A stretch of DNA of 15,090 nt from assembly GCA_031290205.1 (NCBI GenBank), contig JAITNZ010000235.1:1-15090 (forward strand), given 5' to 3'. Source of the stretch: Spirochaetaceae bacterium (lineage in GTDB: Bacteria; Spirochaetota; Spirochaetia; Treponematales; Breznakiellaceae). The notes under the pieces were generated by a model. It ran no database searches and was not told the origin of the DNA. It saw only the letters and a list, made by a program, of their open reading frames with translations. Positions 1 to 8,700 of this stretch are shown here, in pieces (the first letter of the stretch is position 1; each line of letters starts with the position of its first letter). A program made the translations under genes and the position numbers.

Positions 1-2
1 CC

Positions 3-258
3 TTGAAGTCTTTGCTCATGCGGGGGAACATATCCCCCGCACCCCCAGTTTTAACCGCCCCAAGGGGCGGCGCACAGGCTCACCTAAAGGTGAACCTGCA
101 ATTACAGCGTAGTGTTAGGGTGTCCTGCGCCACGCCTCTGCGAATGCCGTTGTTAAACGCCCTATCGGGCGCGGCGGCTGGGCGGGGTATCAGACCCCAT
201 GGAAGCGAACGCCCTTCTCTTACCAAGGGCAAGGCTAAAACCGCCTGAGGCGGAATGA
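3..258. repeat. Left arm of a long inverted repeat bracketing xylose isomerase gene 1
   Basis: Bases 3-199 are the reverse complement of 1744-1940 with 4 mismatches in 197 and no net indel (paired coordinates sum to 1943). From 200 to about 258 the match to 1685-1743 continues at roughly 70% with small compensating indels. The arm holds several short palindromes: an 8-bp stem around 20-40, a CCGCCCC/GGGGCGG stem near 55-70, a stem around 78-97 and a CGCCC/GGGCG stem near 160-172. No transposase or convincing reading frame is present. The outer boundary at base 3 cannot be confirmed, because only two bases precede it. Confidence 0.93.
210..253 (+). repeat. Two-hairpin repeat module, copy A
   Basis: A ~44 bp module made of GCCCTT...AAGGGC, a GGCAAGGCT-AAAA linker and the palindrome CCGCCTGAGGCGG. 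Related copies lie at 1690-1734 (opposite strand), 9977-10023, 10132-10191, 10233-10293 and 10302-10361. It forms the inner end of the left inverted-repeat arm. Confidence 0.8.
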
Positions 259-261
259 AAC

Positions 262-289
262 AGCCGGAGGCATCCCACCCCCGGCTTTT
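262..289. terminator. GC hairpin just past the xylose isomerase 1 stop codon
   Basis: AGCCGG (262-267) pairs with CCGGCT (281-286). A short T run follows on the plus strand only. Read on the minus strand, the direction of the isomerase gene, the hairpin is followed by TGTTTCA, a weak U tract. It may slow or end isomerase transcription, but it is not a textbook intrinsic terminator in that direction. Confidence 0.35.
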
Positions 290-292
290 CCT

Positions 293-1636
293 CTAATTCA
301 AAATAATCTCGTTCAATATGTTTTCAAAGAGTTCCTGTTTGCCGCTTGTCCAGCCGATTTTGCCATAGCCTGAAGCTCCCGCAAGTCCGGCGAGCGTTTC
401 CAAGGTGAAGCCGCCGCTTTCAAACTTTGCGCCGTCTCCTGCATCGAAGCTGGCGTAGCGGCTTTTGAGGAGCGCCGGAATCCTGCCGTCATCGAGGACG
501 GCGAAGGCTTTTTCGAGCCCGTAAGCGAACGCGTCCATGCCGCCGATGTGGGCGATGAAGAGATCTTCGGGGTCGATGGAGTTGCGCCTGATTTTTGCGT
601 CAAAGTTCAGCCCGCCTGTTTTGAAGCCGCCGCCGCGCAGTATCGCAAGCATCGCAAGCGTCGTTTCATAGACGCTCGAGGGGAACTGGTCGGTATCCCA
701 GCCGTTGCGCGGCTCGCCCCGGTTGGCGTCCACCGAGCCAAGCATATCGTCGTCAACGCAGACATTCAGCTCGTGAGCGAAGTCGTGTCCGGCGAGTTCC
801 GCGTGGTTTGCCTCGATGTTCAGCTTAAAATCTTTTTCAAGCCCGTGTGCGCGAAGGAACCCTGCGACCGTTTCCGCGTCGAAGTCGTATTGATGTTTGG
901 TCGGCTCCATCGGTTTGGGCTCGATGTAGAAGCAGCCGGTAAAGCCCTGCTTCCGCCCGTAATCGCGGGCGAGCGTGAGGAGGCTGGCGAGGTGTTCTTT
1001 TTCCCGTTTCATGTCGGTGTTGAGAATCGACATATACCCCTCGCGCCCCCCCCAGAAAGTGTAGCCTGCGCCGCCGAGTTTTATTGTGCCGTCGAGCGCG
1101 TTTTTTATCTGGTGAGCGGCGTGGGCAAGCACGGCGAAGTCGGGGTTCGTTGCCGCGCCGTTCATGAAGCGGGGGTTGCTAAAAACATTTGCCGTTCCCC
1201 ACAACAACTTTATGCCGGTTGCGTCCTGACGTTTTTTTAATTCATCAATGATGAGCGCGAGGTTCCGTGCTGATTCGTCGGGGCTGTTCCCTTCCGGCGC
1301 GATGTCGCGGTCATGCCAGGCGTAGTAAGGCGCGCCGATTTTAGTGATGAACTCAAATGCGGCATCCGCCTTGTTGACGGCATTCTGCATGGGGTCATTC
1401 GTCGAATTCCATGGGAAAATGTGGCTTGCCTGACCGAATGGGTCGGCGCCGTCCGCGCAGAAGCTGTGCCAGTAAGCAATAGCAAAGCGCAGCCAGTCCG
1501 CCATTTTTTTACCCCGGATGATTTTTTCACCATCGTAATACTTGAACGCCAAATTGTTTTTTGAAGTTTTCCCTTCATACCTAATTTTCCCAATACCGGA
1601 AAAATATTCTTTGTTCCCAATAAAATAATCTGCCAT
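293..1636 (-). CDS. xylA: Xylose isomerase, copy 1 (all catalytic residues present)
   Basis: Cytoplasmic TIM-barrel enzyme converting D-xylose to D-xylulose (EC 5.3.1.5) with two divalent metals. The 447 residues are the usual length of the long (class II) family. Seen in the translation: the WHDRD catalytic motif (H108, D111), WGTANVFSNPRF near 146-157, FWGGREGY at 194-201, IEPKPMEPTKHQYD from 238 (E239, K241), NIEANHAELAGH (E275, H278), GSVDANRG (D303), WDTDQFP (D314, D316) and NFDAKIRR (D346). With an offset of seven these match the E. coli metal and catalytic residues. AGGAGG (1643-1648) lies 6 bases before the ATG. It shares long identical stretches with the copy at 1983-3320. It is a single-gene unit with inverted-repeat arms on both sides. 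An 8-G run (1046-1053 on the plus strand) encodes W-G-G, where the other copy is interrupted by a synonymous C. The name xylA is secure; the physiological split between the two copies is not. Confidence 0.97.
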   Translation of the reverse strand: MADYFIGNKEYFSGIGKIRYEGKTSKNNLAFKYYDGEKIIRGKKMADWLRFAIAYWHSFCADGADPFGQASHIFPWNSTNDPMQNAVNKADAAFEFITKIGAPYYAWHDRDIAPEGNSPDESARNLALIIDELKKRQDATGIKLLWGTANVFSNPRFMNGAATNPDFAVLAHAAHQIKNALDGTIKLGGAGYTFWGGREGYMSILNTDMKREKEHLASLLTLARDYGRKQGFTGCFYIEPKPMEPTKHQYDFDAETVAGFLRAHGLEKDFKLNIEANHAELAGHDFAHELNVCVDDDMLGSVDANRGEPRNGWDTDQFPSSVYETTLAMLAILRGGGFKTGGLNFDAKIRRNSIDPEDLFIAHIGGMDAFAYGLEKAFAVLDDGRIPALLKSRYASFDAGDGAKFESGGFTLETLAGLAGASGYGKIGWTSGKQELFENILNEIILN

Positions 1637-1642
1637 ATTAAT

Positions 1643-1676
1643 CCTCCTAATAATAGCTTCTTTATACTACATTATA
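1643..1676 (-). promoter_or_regulatory. Ribosome binding site and -10 box of xylose isomerase 1
   Basis: On the minus strand TATAAT (complement of 1671-1676) is a perfect -10 box, and AGGAGG (1643-1648) is 6 bases from the ATG. I see no good -35 at 17 bp. That position (about 1694-1699) falls inside the palindrome GCGCCTTAGGCGC of repeat module B, so the repeat may form part of the promoter or control it. Confidence 0.45.
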
Positions 1677-1684
1677 TATCTAAT

Positions 1685-1940
1685 TCATTGCGCCTTAGGC
1701 GCTTTCTACCTTCGCCTTCAGTATGAAAAGGGCGTCATCCACTTGGGGTCTGATACCCCGCCCAGCCGCCGCGCCCGATAGGGCGTTTAACAACGGCATT
1801 CGCAGCGGCGTGGCGCAGGACACCCTAACACTACGCTGTAATCGCAGGTTCACCTTTAGGTGAGCCTGTGCGCCGCCCCTTGGGGCGGTTCAAACTGGGG
1901 GTGCGGGGGATATGTTCCCCCGCATAAGCAAAGACTTCAA
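1685..1940. repeat. Right arm of the inverted repeat bracketing xylose isomerase gene 1
   Basis: This is the partner of 3-258. The outer 197 bp (1744-1940) match 3-199 at 193 of 197 positions, and the inner ~60 bp are diverged. It lies between the upstream side of isomerase 1 and the 3' end of isomerase 2, so together the two arms isolate isomerase 1 from the xylB operon. Confidence 0.93.
1690..1734 (-). repeat. Two-hairpin repeat module, copy B
   Basis: Read on the minus strand it runs CGCCCTT...GAAGGCG, GGTAGAAA and then GCGCCTAAGGCGC. Compared with copy A the outer palindrome base pair has changed from C-G to G-C on both sides, so pairing is preserved. It lies immediately upstream of the isomerase 1 -10 box. 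Confidence 0.8.
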
Positions 1941-1956
1941 TGAGAAATCTTCAATA

Positions 1957-1984
1957 CCCCGTCGCTCTGCGGCGGGGATTTTTT
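1957..1984. terminator. Strong GC hairpin with T run at the 3' end of xylose isomerase 2
   Basis: CCCCGTCGC (1957-1965) pairs with GCGGCGGGG (1969-1977) over a TCT loop with one G-U pair. A TTTTTT run (1979-1984) follows on the plus strand and overlaps the isomerase 2 stop codon region. As an intrinsic terminator it is well formed for plus-strand transcription. For minus-strand transcripts it is a stable hairpin a few bases past the stop codon but lacks a U tract, so it may protect the 3' end more than terminate. Confidence 0.5.
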
Positions 1985-3320
1985 ATTGCAAAATTATCTC
2001 CTGTAAAATATTTTCAAAGAGTTCCTGTTTGCCGCTTGTCCAGCCGATTTTGCCGTAGGCTCCGGCACGCCCCGCGAGCGTTTCCAAGCTAAAGCCGCCG
2101 CTTTCAAACTGTGCGCCGTCCCCGCTATCAAAACTGGCGTAGCGGTTTTTGAGGAGCGCTGGAATTCGTCCGTCATCGAGGACGGCGATGGCGCTTTCGA
2201 GCCCGAAGGCGAATGTATCCATACCGCCGATGTGCCCTATGAAGAGGTCTTCGGGGTCGATGGAGTTGCGCCTGATTTTCGCGTCAAAGTTAAGCCCGCC
2301 TGTTTTGAAGCCGCCGCCGCGCAGTATCGCAAGCATCGCAAGCGTCGTTTCATAGACGTTCCCCGCAAACCGGTCGGTATCCCACGCGTTGCGCGGCTCG
2401 CCGCAGTTAGCATCTACCGAGCCGAGCATGTCGTTATCAACAGCGACCTGTAGTTCGTGAGCGAAGTCGTGTCCGGCAAGCTCGGCGGCATTCGCTTCGA
2501 TGTTCAGTTTGAAGTCTTTTTCAAGCCCATGCGCGCGAAGGAAGCCCACGACCGTTTCCGCGTCGAAGTCGTATTGATGTTTTGTAGGCTCCATCGGTTT
2601 GGGCTCGATGTAGAAATAGCCGGTAAAGCCCTGCTTCCTGCCGTAATCGCGGGCGAGCGTGAGGAGGCGGGCAAGATGTTCCCGTTCGCGTTTGCAATCA
2701 GTGTTGAGCAGCGACATATAGCCTTCGCGCCCGCCCCAGAAGGCAAAACCTTCGCCGCCAAGTTTGATGGTAGCATCGAGCGCGTTTTTTATCTGGTTCG
2801 CGGCGTGGGCAAGAACGGCGAACTCAGGGTTGGTTCCCGCGCCGTTCATGAAGCGTGTGTCGGCGGAGAGCTTAGCAATACCCCACAATAATTTCACGCC
2901 GGTCGCCTCTTGCCGTGTTTTTAATTCATCGATGATGAGCGCGAGGTTCCGTGCGGACTCATCGGGGCTAGCCCCTTCAGGGGCGATGTCGCGGTCGTGC
3001 CAAGTATAGTAAGGCGCGCCGATTTTGGTGATGAACTCAAACGCGGCATTCGCCCTGTTGACGGCGTTTTGCATGGGGTCGCCGGTCGAATTCCATGGGA
3101 ATATGTGCGTTGCCTGCCCGAAGGGGTCGGCGCCGTCTCCGCAGAAACTATGCCAGTAGGCGATGGCGAATCGCAGCCAATCCGCCATTTTTTTACCGCG
3201 GATGATTTTTTCAGCATCATAATACTTAAACGCCAGATTATTTTTCGAAGTTTTCCCTTCGTAGCTAATTTTCCCGATACCGGGAAAGTATTCTTTGTTC
3301 TCAATAAAATATTCCGCCAT
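1983..3320 (-). CDS. xylA: Xylose isomerase paralogue, copy 2 (metal-ligand histidine replaced)
   Basis: 445 residues, collinear with the copy at 293-1636 except for a two-residue deletion near the C terminus; most sequence blocks are identical. The start at 3320 (MAEYFIENKEYF) is chosen because it aligns with copy 1. The upstream GTG at 3356 would lie inside xylB and has no ribosome site. WHDRD, IEPKPMEPTKHQYD, D303, D314, D316 and D346 are kept. However, the metal-binding histidine of NIEANHAELAGH is alanine here (NIEANAAELAGH, position 278), confirmed at the codon level (GCC). WGTANVFSNPRF has become WGIAKLSADTRF, DANRG is DANCG, and GWDTDQFP is AWDTDRFA. The gene starts 19 bases after xylB, so the two are surely co-transcribed; AAGGGA overlapping the xylB stop is a weak, distant ribosome site. 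It may be a weakened isomerase, a partner subunit of copy 1, or an enzyme with a changed substrate. It is not a pseudogene by reading frame. Confidence 0.93.
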   Translation of the reverse strand: MAEYFIENKEYFPGIGKISYEGKTSKNNLAFKYYDAEKIIRGKKMADWLRFAIAYWHSFCGDGADPFGQATHIFPWNSTGDPMQNAVNRANAAFEFITKIGAPYYTWHDRDIAPEGASPDESARNLALIIDELKTRQEATGVKLLWGIAKLSADTRFMNGAGTNPEFAVLAHAANQIKNALDATIKLGGEGFAFWGGREGYMSLLNTDCKREREHLARLLTLARDYGRKQGFTGYFYIEPKPMEPTKHQYDFDAETVVGFLRAHGLEKDFKLNIEANAAELAGHDFAHELQVAVDNDMLGSVDANCGEPRNAWDTDRFAGNVYETTLAMLAILRGGGFKTGGLNFDAKIRRNSIDPEDLFIGHIGGMDTFAFGLESAIAVLDDGRIPALLKNRYASFDSGDGAQFESGGFSLETLAGRAGAYGKIGWTSGKQELFENILQEIILQ

Positions 3321-3339
3321 ATTTTTTTCTATCAATCCC

Positions 3340-4839
3340 TTATTTATATAAAACACTGAGGGTGTTTAAATACTTCGTATACTCTTTATATGCCTTGGTA
3401 TACTCTTCGACATTCCGCGCGTCTGGCATTATGCTCTCTTTTTCATCCAAGCTGATATGCTCGTCGCAGAGTGTTTGTATGCCGGTTGGTTTACCCCCCC
3501 CCCCGCGGATTTTTTCGAGGCACCAGAGCGCCTGCACCGCGGCGCCCATTGCCGCGCCTTCCTCATTTACGGGGCGTTTAACCGGCAGATTCATGATATC
3601 CGCCGCCATCTGCCGCCAGAGCCTGCTCATCGCGCCGCCGCCCGTTATCCGAATCTCGCGGGCATTGAAGCCGAGCGCCTTAAACGACTCAAAGCCCCCG
3701 CGCAACCCAAAAATAGCCGCCTCCAGCGCGGCGCGCGCTATATTCGCCTGAAAAATATTTGCCGCCGTTAATCCCAAAATTGAGGCGCGGCTCTGGGGCA
3801 GGTTGGGCGTGCGCTCCCCGTTGAAGAAGGGAATGAAGACCACGCCGTCCGCGCCGGGTTTTGCTTCTTCGGCAAGAGAATCGAATTCTTTCACCCCCAG
3901 CCCGAAGAGCTTCCGCGTTTCTTCGGTAGCGACAGTGCAGTTCATCGTGCAGAGGAGGGGGAGGTAGCCGCCCGTCGAGGAGTTAAAGCCGGATATTCCG
4001 TTTTTCGGGTCGGCTATCGGGCGCTCCGAATAGCCGAAGAGCGTGCCTGAGGTGCCGAGGCTCATCGTCAAGAAGCCGTCTCGCACGGTGCCGGTGCCGA
4101 TTGCGCCCATCATGTTGTCACCGCCGCCTGAGGAGACGGGAATACCTTGCGGAATGCCGAATGCGGCGGCGGCTTTTGCGTGGACAAAGCCGTGCGGCTC
4201 ATCCGACTCAACAAGTTTTGGCAACAGACCCATCAAACCTTCATCGATAATCGAGCAGATTTTTGCCGACCATGCCCGTTTTGCGCCGTTAAAGAGCGCC
4301 GTCCCCGAGCAATCGCCATATTCAGCCCTGTATTCGCCGGTGAAGCAGTAATTGATATAATCGTGGGGCAGCATGATGAAGCGCAGGCGGGCGTAAGCTT
4401 GTGGCTTGTGCCGTTTAAGCCAGAGGATTTTCGGCGCGGTAAAACCGGGCAGCATCAAATTGCACACTTCGGCAATCACCGCATCCTCGCCGCCAGCCGA
4501 CTCCGTGATGATAGCGCACTCCTCGACGGTCGACGTATCGTTCCAGAGCTTAACGTTGGAAAGCGCTCTCCCGCTTGCGTCCAGCGGGACAAACCCATGC
4601 TGATGCCCCGAAACGCCTATTGCGGCAATCGTTTTTTTATCGGCGTCGGAAAGACGCGAAAAGAGCTGAGCAAGCGCGTTGTCATACCACTCAGTTTTTT
4701 GTTCGCGCGTCCCGTCGTTATCGGCAATCATATCAACACTGATTTTTTCTTGCGCGATAATATTTTTGCTATGCCAATCATAGAGCACCACTTTGATACT
4801 CTGCGTCCCCATGTCGACGCCCGCTACCGTTTCATTCAT
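3340..4839 (-). CDS. xylB: Xylulokinase
   Basis: Phosphorylates D-xylulose to D-xylulose 5-phosphate with ATP (EC 2.7.1.17), feeding the pentose phosphate pathway; cytoplasmic, FGGY carbohydrate kinase family. The 499 residues fit the family. Seen: the N-terminal phosphate-binding loop GVDMGTQSIKVVLYD (D9), GHQHGFV (78-84) and LWND (98-101) as in E. coli XylB, GGGDNMMGAIGTG with the catalytic base D241, SLGTSGTLFGY, and the C-terminal ITGGGAMSRLWRQMAADIMNLPV with the adenosine-side GAAMGAA. It is first in an operon with isomerase 2. The ATG lacks an obvious ribosome site. An 11-base G run (3494-3504 on the plus strand) encodes G446-G449. One extra G gives TAA straight after the run, and one fewer gives a stop about 20 codons on, so the last ~50 residues could be switched off by slippage. 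The assignment is secure; other FGGY kinases are less likely given the isomerase neighbours. Confidence 0.96.
   Translation of the reverse strand: MNETVAGVDMGTQSIKVVLYDWHSKNIIAQEKISVDMIADNDGTREQKTEWYDNALAQLFSRLSDADKKTIAAIGVSGHQHGFVPLDASGRALSNVKLWNDTSTVEECAIITESAGGEDAVIAEVCNLMLPGFTAPKILWLKRHKPQAYARLRFIMLPHDYINYCFTGEYRAEYGDCSGTALFNGAKRAWSAKICSIIDEGLMGLLPKLVESDEPHGFVHAKAAAAFGIPQGIPVSSGGGDNMMGAIGTGTVRDGFLTMSLGTSGTLFGYSERPIADPKNGISGFNSSTGGYLPLLCTMNCTVATEETRKLFGLGVKEFDSLAEEAKPGADGVVFIPFFNGERTPNLPQSRASILGLTAANIFQANIARAALEAAIFGLRGGFESFKALGFNAREIRITGGGAMSRLWRQMAADIMNLPVKRPVNEEGAAMGAAVQALWCLEKIRGGGGKPTGIQTLCDEHISLDEKESIMPDARNVEEYTKAYKEYTKYLNTLSVLYK
3494..3504 (-). repeat. Eleven-base G homopolymer inside xylB
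   Basis: The minus strand reads CGC, then 11 G, then TAAACC. It encodes R-G-G-G-G-K. Runs of this length are slippage-prone in bacteria. It could also be a site of sequencing error. Confidence 0.9.
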
Positions 4840-4896
4840 ATAACTACAAGCAGTCTAACCTGATTCACGCAAAAAAGCAAGAGTATTTTTTGATAT

Positions 4897-4927
4897 TTTA
4901 TATCTAAAATTGATATTCTTTCACCAA
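4897..4927 (-). promoter_or_regulatory. Possible promoter of the xylB-xylA operon
   Basis: On the minus strand, TTGGTG (complement of 4922-4927) and TATAAA (complement of 4897-4902) are separated by 19 bp, longer than ideal. The surrounding ~60 bp are very AT-rich compared with the neighbouring coding DNA. GATAT-TTT-ATATC (4892-4904) is a small inverted repeat over the -10 that could be an operator. No xylR-type regulator gene is in the window. Confidence 0.35.
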
Positions 4928-4958
4928 TATTTCATGCCTTTTTTCTGCTATGCAATGA

Positions 4959-5007
4959 CAAACAAACAAACCTAAGGTCCCAGGCGAATGCGAATGCGAA
5001 TGCGGAT
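4959..5007. repeat. CAAA and GCGAAT short tandem repeats
   Basis: CAAACAAACAAACCTAAGG lies at 4959-4977, followed by four copies of GCGAAT (4984-5007, the last being GCGGAT). The first resembles one half of the XylR operator of Firmicutes (CAAACAAACTAA), but no matching left half is present. It may be nothing more than a simple repeat. Confidence 0.6.
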
Positions 5008-5028
5008 GCTGCAAAGTTATGTCGCGTA

Positions 5029-5195
5029 GGGGATGAAGAAGGGGGATGGGGGATGGGGGATGGATTTTTATTTCGAAGTATCAGTGTATTCCATGTATTA
5101 TTCTGCTAGTTCGAATGAAAACCCATCATCTATCTCTAAAACCCGCTACCTTATAAAAAGGCGTCTCTTCTCCATCCCCCATCCCCCATCCCCCA
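5029..5195. repeat. Intergenic element with complementary G-rich and C-rich ends, copy 1
   Basis: Three tandem GGGGGAT units (5041-5063) are perfectly complementary over 23 bp to 5172-5194. The loop of 108 bases is AT-rich, with no ORF worth calling. A G4 run at 5029-5032 brings the total to four G tracts, enough for a G-quadruplex. The interior near the C-rich end resembles the element at 5537-5743. It lies between the PII-like gene and xylB and could limit read-through between them. Confidence 0.75.
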
Positions 5196-5201
5196 TTATC
5201 C

Positions 5202-5498
<297 letters not shown>

Positions 5499-5536
5499 TT
5501 TGTTGTTCTCCTATTAAAAATAATTAACTACAAGAA

Positions 5537-5743
5537 GGGGTATGGGGTTTAGGGTATGGGGTTTAGGGGGAAGATTTCACTTTGAAATCGTTCCTCACTC
5601 ATCATTCCTCGTTTTATACTCATCACTCTTCACTGCTCCCTTCTATCTCATCTATCTCATCTTGCATATTGCAAGCTCAAAAACCAATTACTTATCCAAA
5701 GGCACTTCTTCCCCCAAACCCCATACCCCCGACCCCATCCCCC
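5537..5743. repeat. Intergenic element with complementary G-rich and C-rich ends, copy 2
   Basis: 5537-5570 is five G tracts (4, 4, 3, 4, 5) separated by TAT or TTTA, two imperfect 14-15 bp tandem units. 5711-5743 is C-rich and complementary to it over about 19 bp with a one-base bulge. On the minus strand the 5711-5743 end gives five G tracts starting 4 bases past the acrB stop codon, so the acrB mRNA carries a G-quadruplex-capable 3' end. The interior has runs of CATC/CTCATC. Its order and right-hand part resemble 5029-5195. Confidence 0.75.
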
Positions 5744-5747
5744 TTCT

Positions 5748-8700
5748 TCATTCTTCACGTTCTGCGGCGCGTTGTTGTGCGGCGGCTTTTGCGTCGCGCA
5801 GGGCGCTGCCTTTGAGTCCGAGGGCTATGCCTTCGCGGCGGGCTTCGCGTTTGGCGCGGCGCTCGTCGTCGTGTTTGTTGAATATTGCATAGATCGTCGG
5901 CATGAGGAAGAGCGTCATCAGGGTGCCGAAGGTAAGTCCGCCGAAGACCGTTTTTCCGATGGGGGCGACGAGTTCGGTGCCTTCGCCGGGGACGAAGGCT
6001 AAGGGGGCTAAGCCCAGCACGGTCGTGAGGGTGGACATCAGTATCGGGCGCAGGCGGTTACCGGATGCTTCGATACAGGCGTCGGTCAGGCTGTAGCCCC
6101 GCTTACGGAGGAGGTTCGTGTAATCGACAAGGACGATGCCGTTGTTGACGATGACGCCGATAAGGACGAGGATGCCGACCGCCGTAAGAACGTTGAACTT
6201 ATCGCCGGTGATCATGTAAATCGCCACGACGCCGATGATCGAGAGCGGCAGGGTGAAGAGGATGATGAACGGGTCTTTGAAGGACTCGAACTGCGCCGCC
6301 ATAACGCCGAACACGAGGAAGATGGCGACGCAGATGATGAGGACGAAGGCTTTCATGATCTTCACCATGTCGGCGTTGTCGCCGGAAAATTCGATGAGGA
6401 GTCCGTCTTCGGCGGGGATTTCGGAGGTGATGAGGCTGCGGACCTTCTCGACGATGACGTTCAGCGGGGTGCCGGGGAGGGCGCCGGCGGTTACGTGGAT
6501 AAGGCGGTTCTGGTTTTCACGCTGAATCGACACCGGACCAGTTCCCTCTTCGAAGCTCACAAAGTTCGAGACGGGGATGCGCTTCCCTGCGGCGTTTTTG
6601 ACAAAAATCTTGTCTAGGTCGGGGCGGGCGCTCCGGTCGTTTTCCTCGTAGCGGAGGACGATGTCGTAATCGGTGCCCGATTCTGAGTAGCGCGAGGCGA
6701 TAAGCCCGTCGACAGCGGCTTTTATCTCGTTGCCCACGGTGTTCACGTTCAATCCGAGGGCATACATCCGTTGGCGGTCAAGAACGATTTCAAGCTGAGG
6801 GAGCCCGTCCTCCATACTGATCTGCGGCTCGGTGGCTTCGGGGACGCGCTCTTTTACGAGCGTGAGTATCTTGTCGGCGATTTCCTTGCCGTGATCCAGG
6901 TCGTCAACTTTAACAAGAATATCGATGGGGTTGCCGCCCATGCCGCCGCCCATCTGGTTCGCCTGGAACTGGAATTTTGCGCCGGGGAAGTCGTTAAAGT
7001 GCCGCCGGAGTATCGCTTTGACATCATCCTCGTGGAGTTTGCGCACTTTATACGGAGGCAGCGTGATTTGCAAGGTGCCCGCGTTTACCGACCCGGCGCT
7101 CCCCAGCCTACCGCCGCCGACATTCAGGCTCAGCCGTTCGTAGGCGGGCTCTCCGTCGACGACGACTTCCGACTTGGCAATCTCCTGCAAGCGGTTAAGC
7201 CAGCTCACCGTTTCTTCAAGGGGCGTCCCCAGCGGCATCGTTACCTGCACCGACACCGAATCCTGCTCCTGCTGGGGCATGAAGATATAACCGGTAACGG
7301 GAATCAGGGCAATCGCGCCCACGAACAACACAAAAATGACGCCAATAGTCGCCAGCTTATGCCGGAGTATTTTGGCGACCATCTTCTTGTAATTGTTTTC
7401 CAGCCCGACAAGCGCGCGTTCAAACACGCGGTCTATCGCGACGAATCGTCCGGTAAGCGGTTTTTGCTTCCGCGTCACCAGCGGGAAATAGTGCGAGCAG
7501 AGAACGGGCACAAGGAATATTGCGGTAAAAAGCGAGATAGTCAGCGAGATGACGATAGTGAACGCCAGCCCCGAAAACATTTCGCCCATCACTTCGAGCG
7601 TGCTCTTGAACATCACCAGCGGCGCGAACACGGCGAGCGTGGTGAGCGTCGAAGCGGTGATAGCGACGATCATCTCTGAGGTGCCCAGAATAGCCGCCGG
7701 ACGGAGTTTTGCCCCCTTTTCGCGGTAATGATAAATATTTTCGAGGATGACGATAGAGTTATCGACGAGCATACCCAGCCCCAAATAGAGCCCTGCGAGG
7801 GTCATCAAGTTGAGCGTAAGACCGGCGAAGTACATCAGCATGATGGTAATGATAATCGACACGGGAACGCTGATGCCGATAACGAGGGTCGGCTTGATCT
7901 GGCGGAGGAAGAGGAAGAGCACGAGGACGGCGAGGATGACGCCGGATATTCCGCTGGATACGACGGCGCCGATGGTACTCTTTATCGTGTCGGTGTTATT
8001 CGACGTTTCGGTAATCGTGATGTCGGCGGGGACGGCTTTGCGAATCTGTTCGACGCGGGTGCGGAGGTCGTCGACGACCTGCACCGAGTTCATGCCGCTC
8101 TGTTTTTGCACGGAGATACCGATTGCCTGCTGCCCGTTTACATAGACCGCGCTCGTCGCGTCCTTGTAGCCGTCGTAGACATTGGCAATGTCGCCGAGCA
8201 AAACCTGAATGGAATCGCCTGAGCCGGTGGGAATGTATGAAATAACCGTTTTCCGTATCTCGTCGAGCGAGTTGTATTCGCCCATCGTCGTAAGAATGTA
8301 AGAAATATTATTTTCGACCACGGTGCCCGCGCCGATTTGCGCGTTTTGGGCGGCGATCATCTGCTGAATCTGCGTAACCGTCAGGTTATACGCCTCGAGG
8401 CGGGATTGCGGAAAATCAACACTCACGATCCGCTCCCTACCGCCGTTTACCGTGGCGGAAGCGACGCCGGGGCTCTGCTCCATCCGCGTCGCAATCGTAT
8501 CCTTCGCTATATCGTAGAGCTCGCCCGGATTGCGCACCTCGGAGGAAACGCGAAAGCTTACCACCGGCATCATCGAGGGGTTCAGCCGAAAGATAATCGG
8601 CGCGTCGATGTTGTCGGGCAGGTAGCGTTTTATCCGTTCAATCGCATCCCGCACCAAGTTTGATGCGTCTATCAGGTCGATACCGTAGGTAAATTCCATC

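Noticed and set aside
3..248. 81-residue plus-strand ORF across the left inverted-repeat arm
   Set aside because: It lies on GC-rich palindromes, has no ribosome site or recognisable domain, and follows the repeat, not a gene boundary.
548..1240. 230-residue plus-strand ORF opposite xylose isomerase 1
   Set aside because: Antisense shadow of a well-conserved gene; a similar shadow occurs opposite isomerase 2 (2457-2891) for the same reason.
3321..3356. GTG start for isomerase 2 that would add 12 residues
   Set aside because: It overlaps xylB, has no ribosome site, and copy 1 begins at the equivalent of the ATG at 3320.
6771..7679. 302-residue plus-strand ORF opposite acrB
   Set aside because: Antisense shadow in GC-rich coding DNA, rich in H, R and D with no domain pattern.
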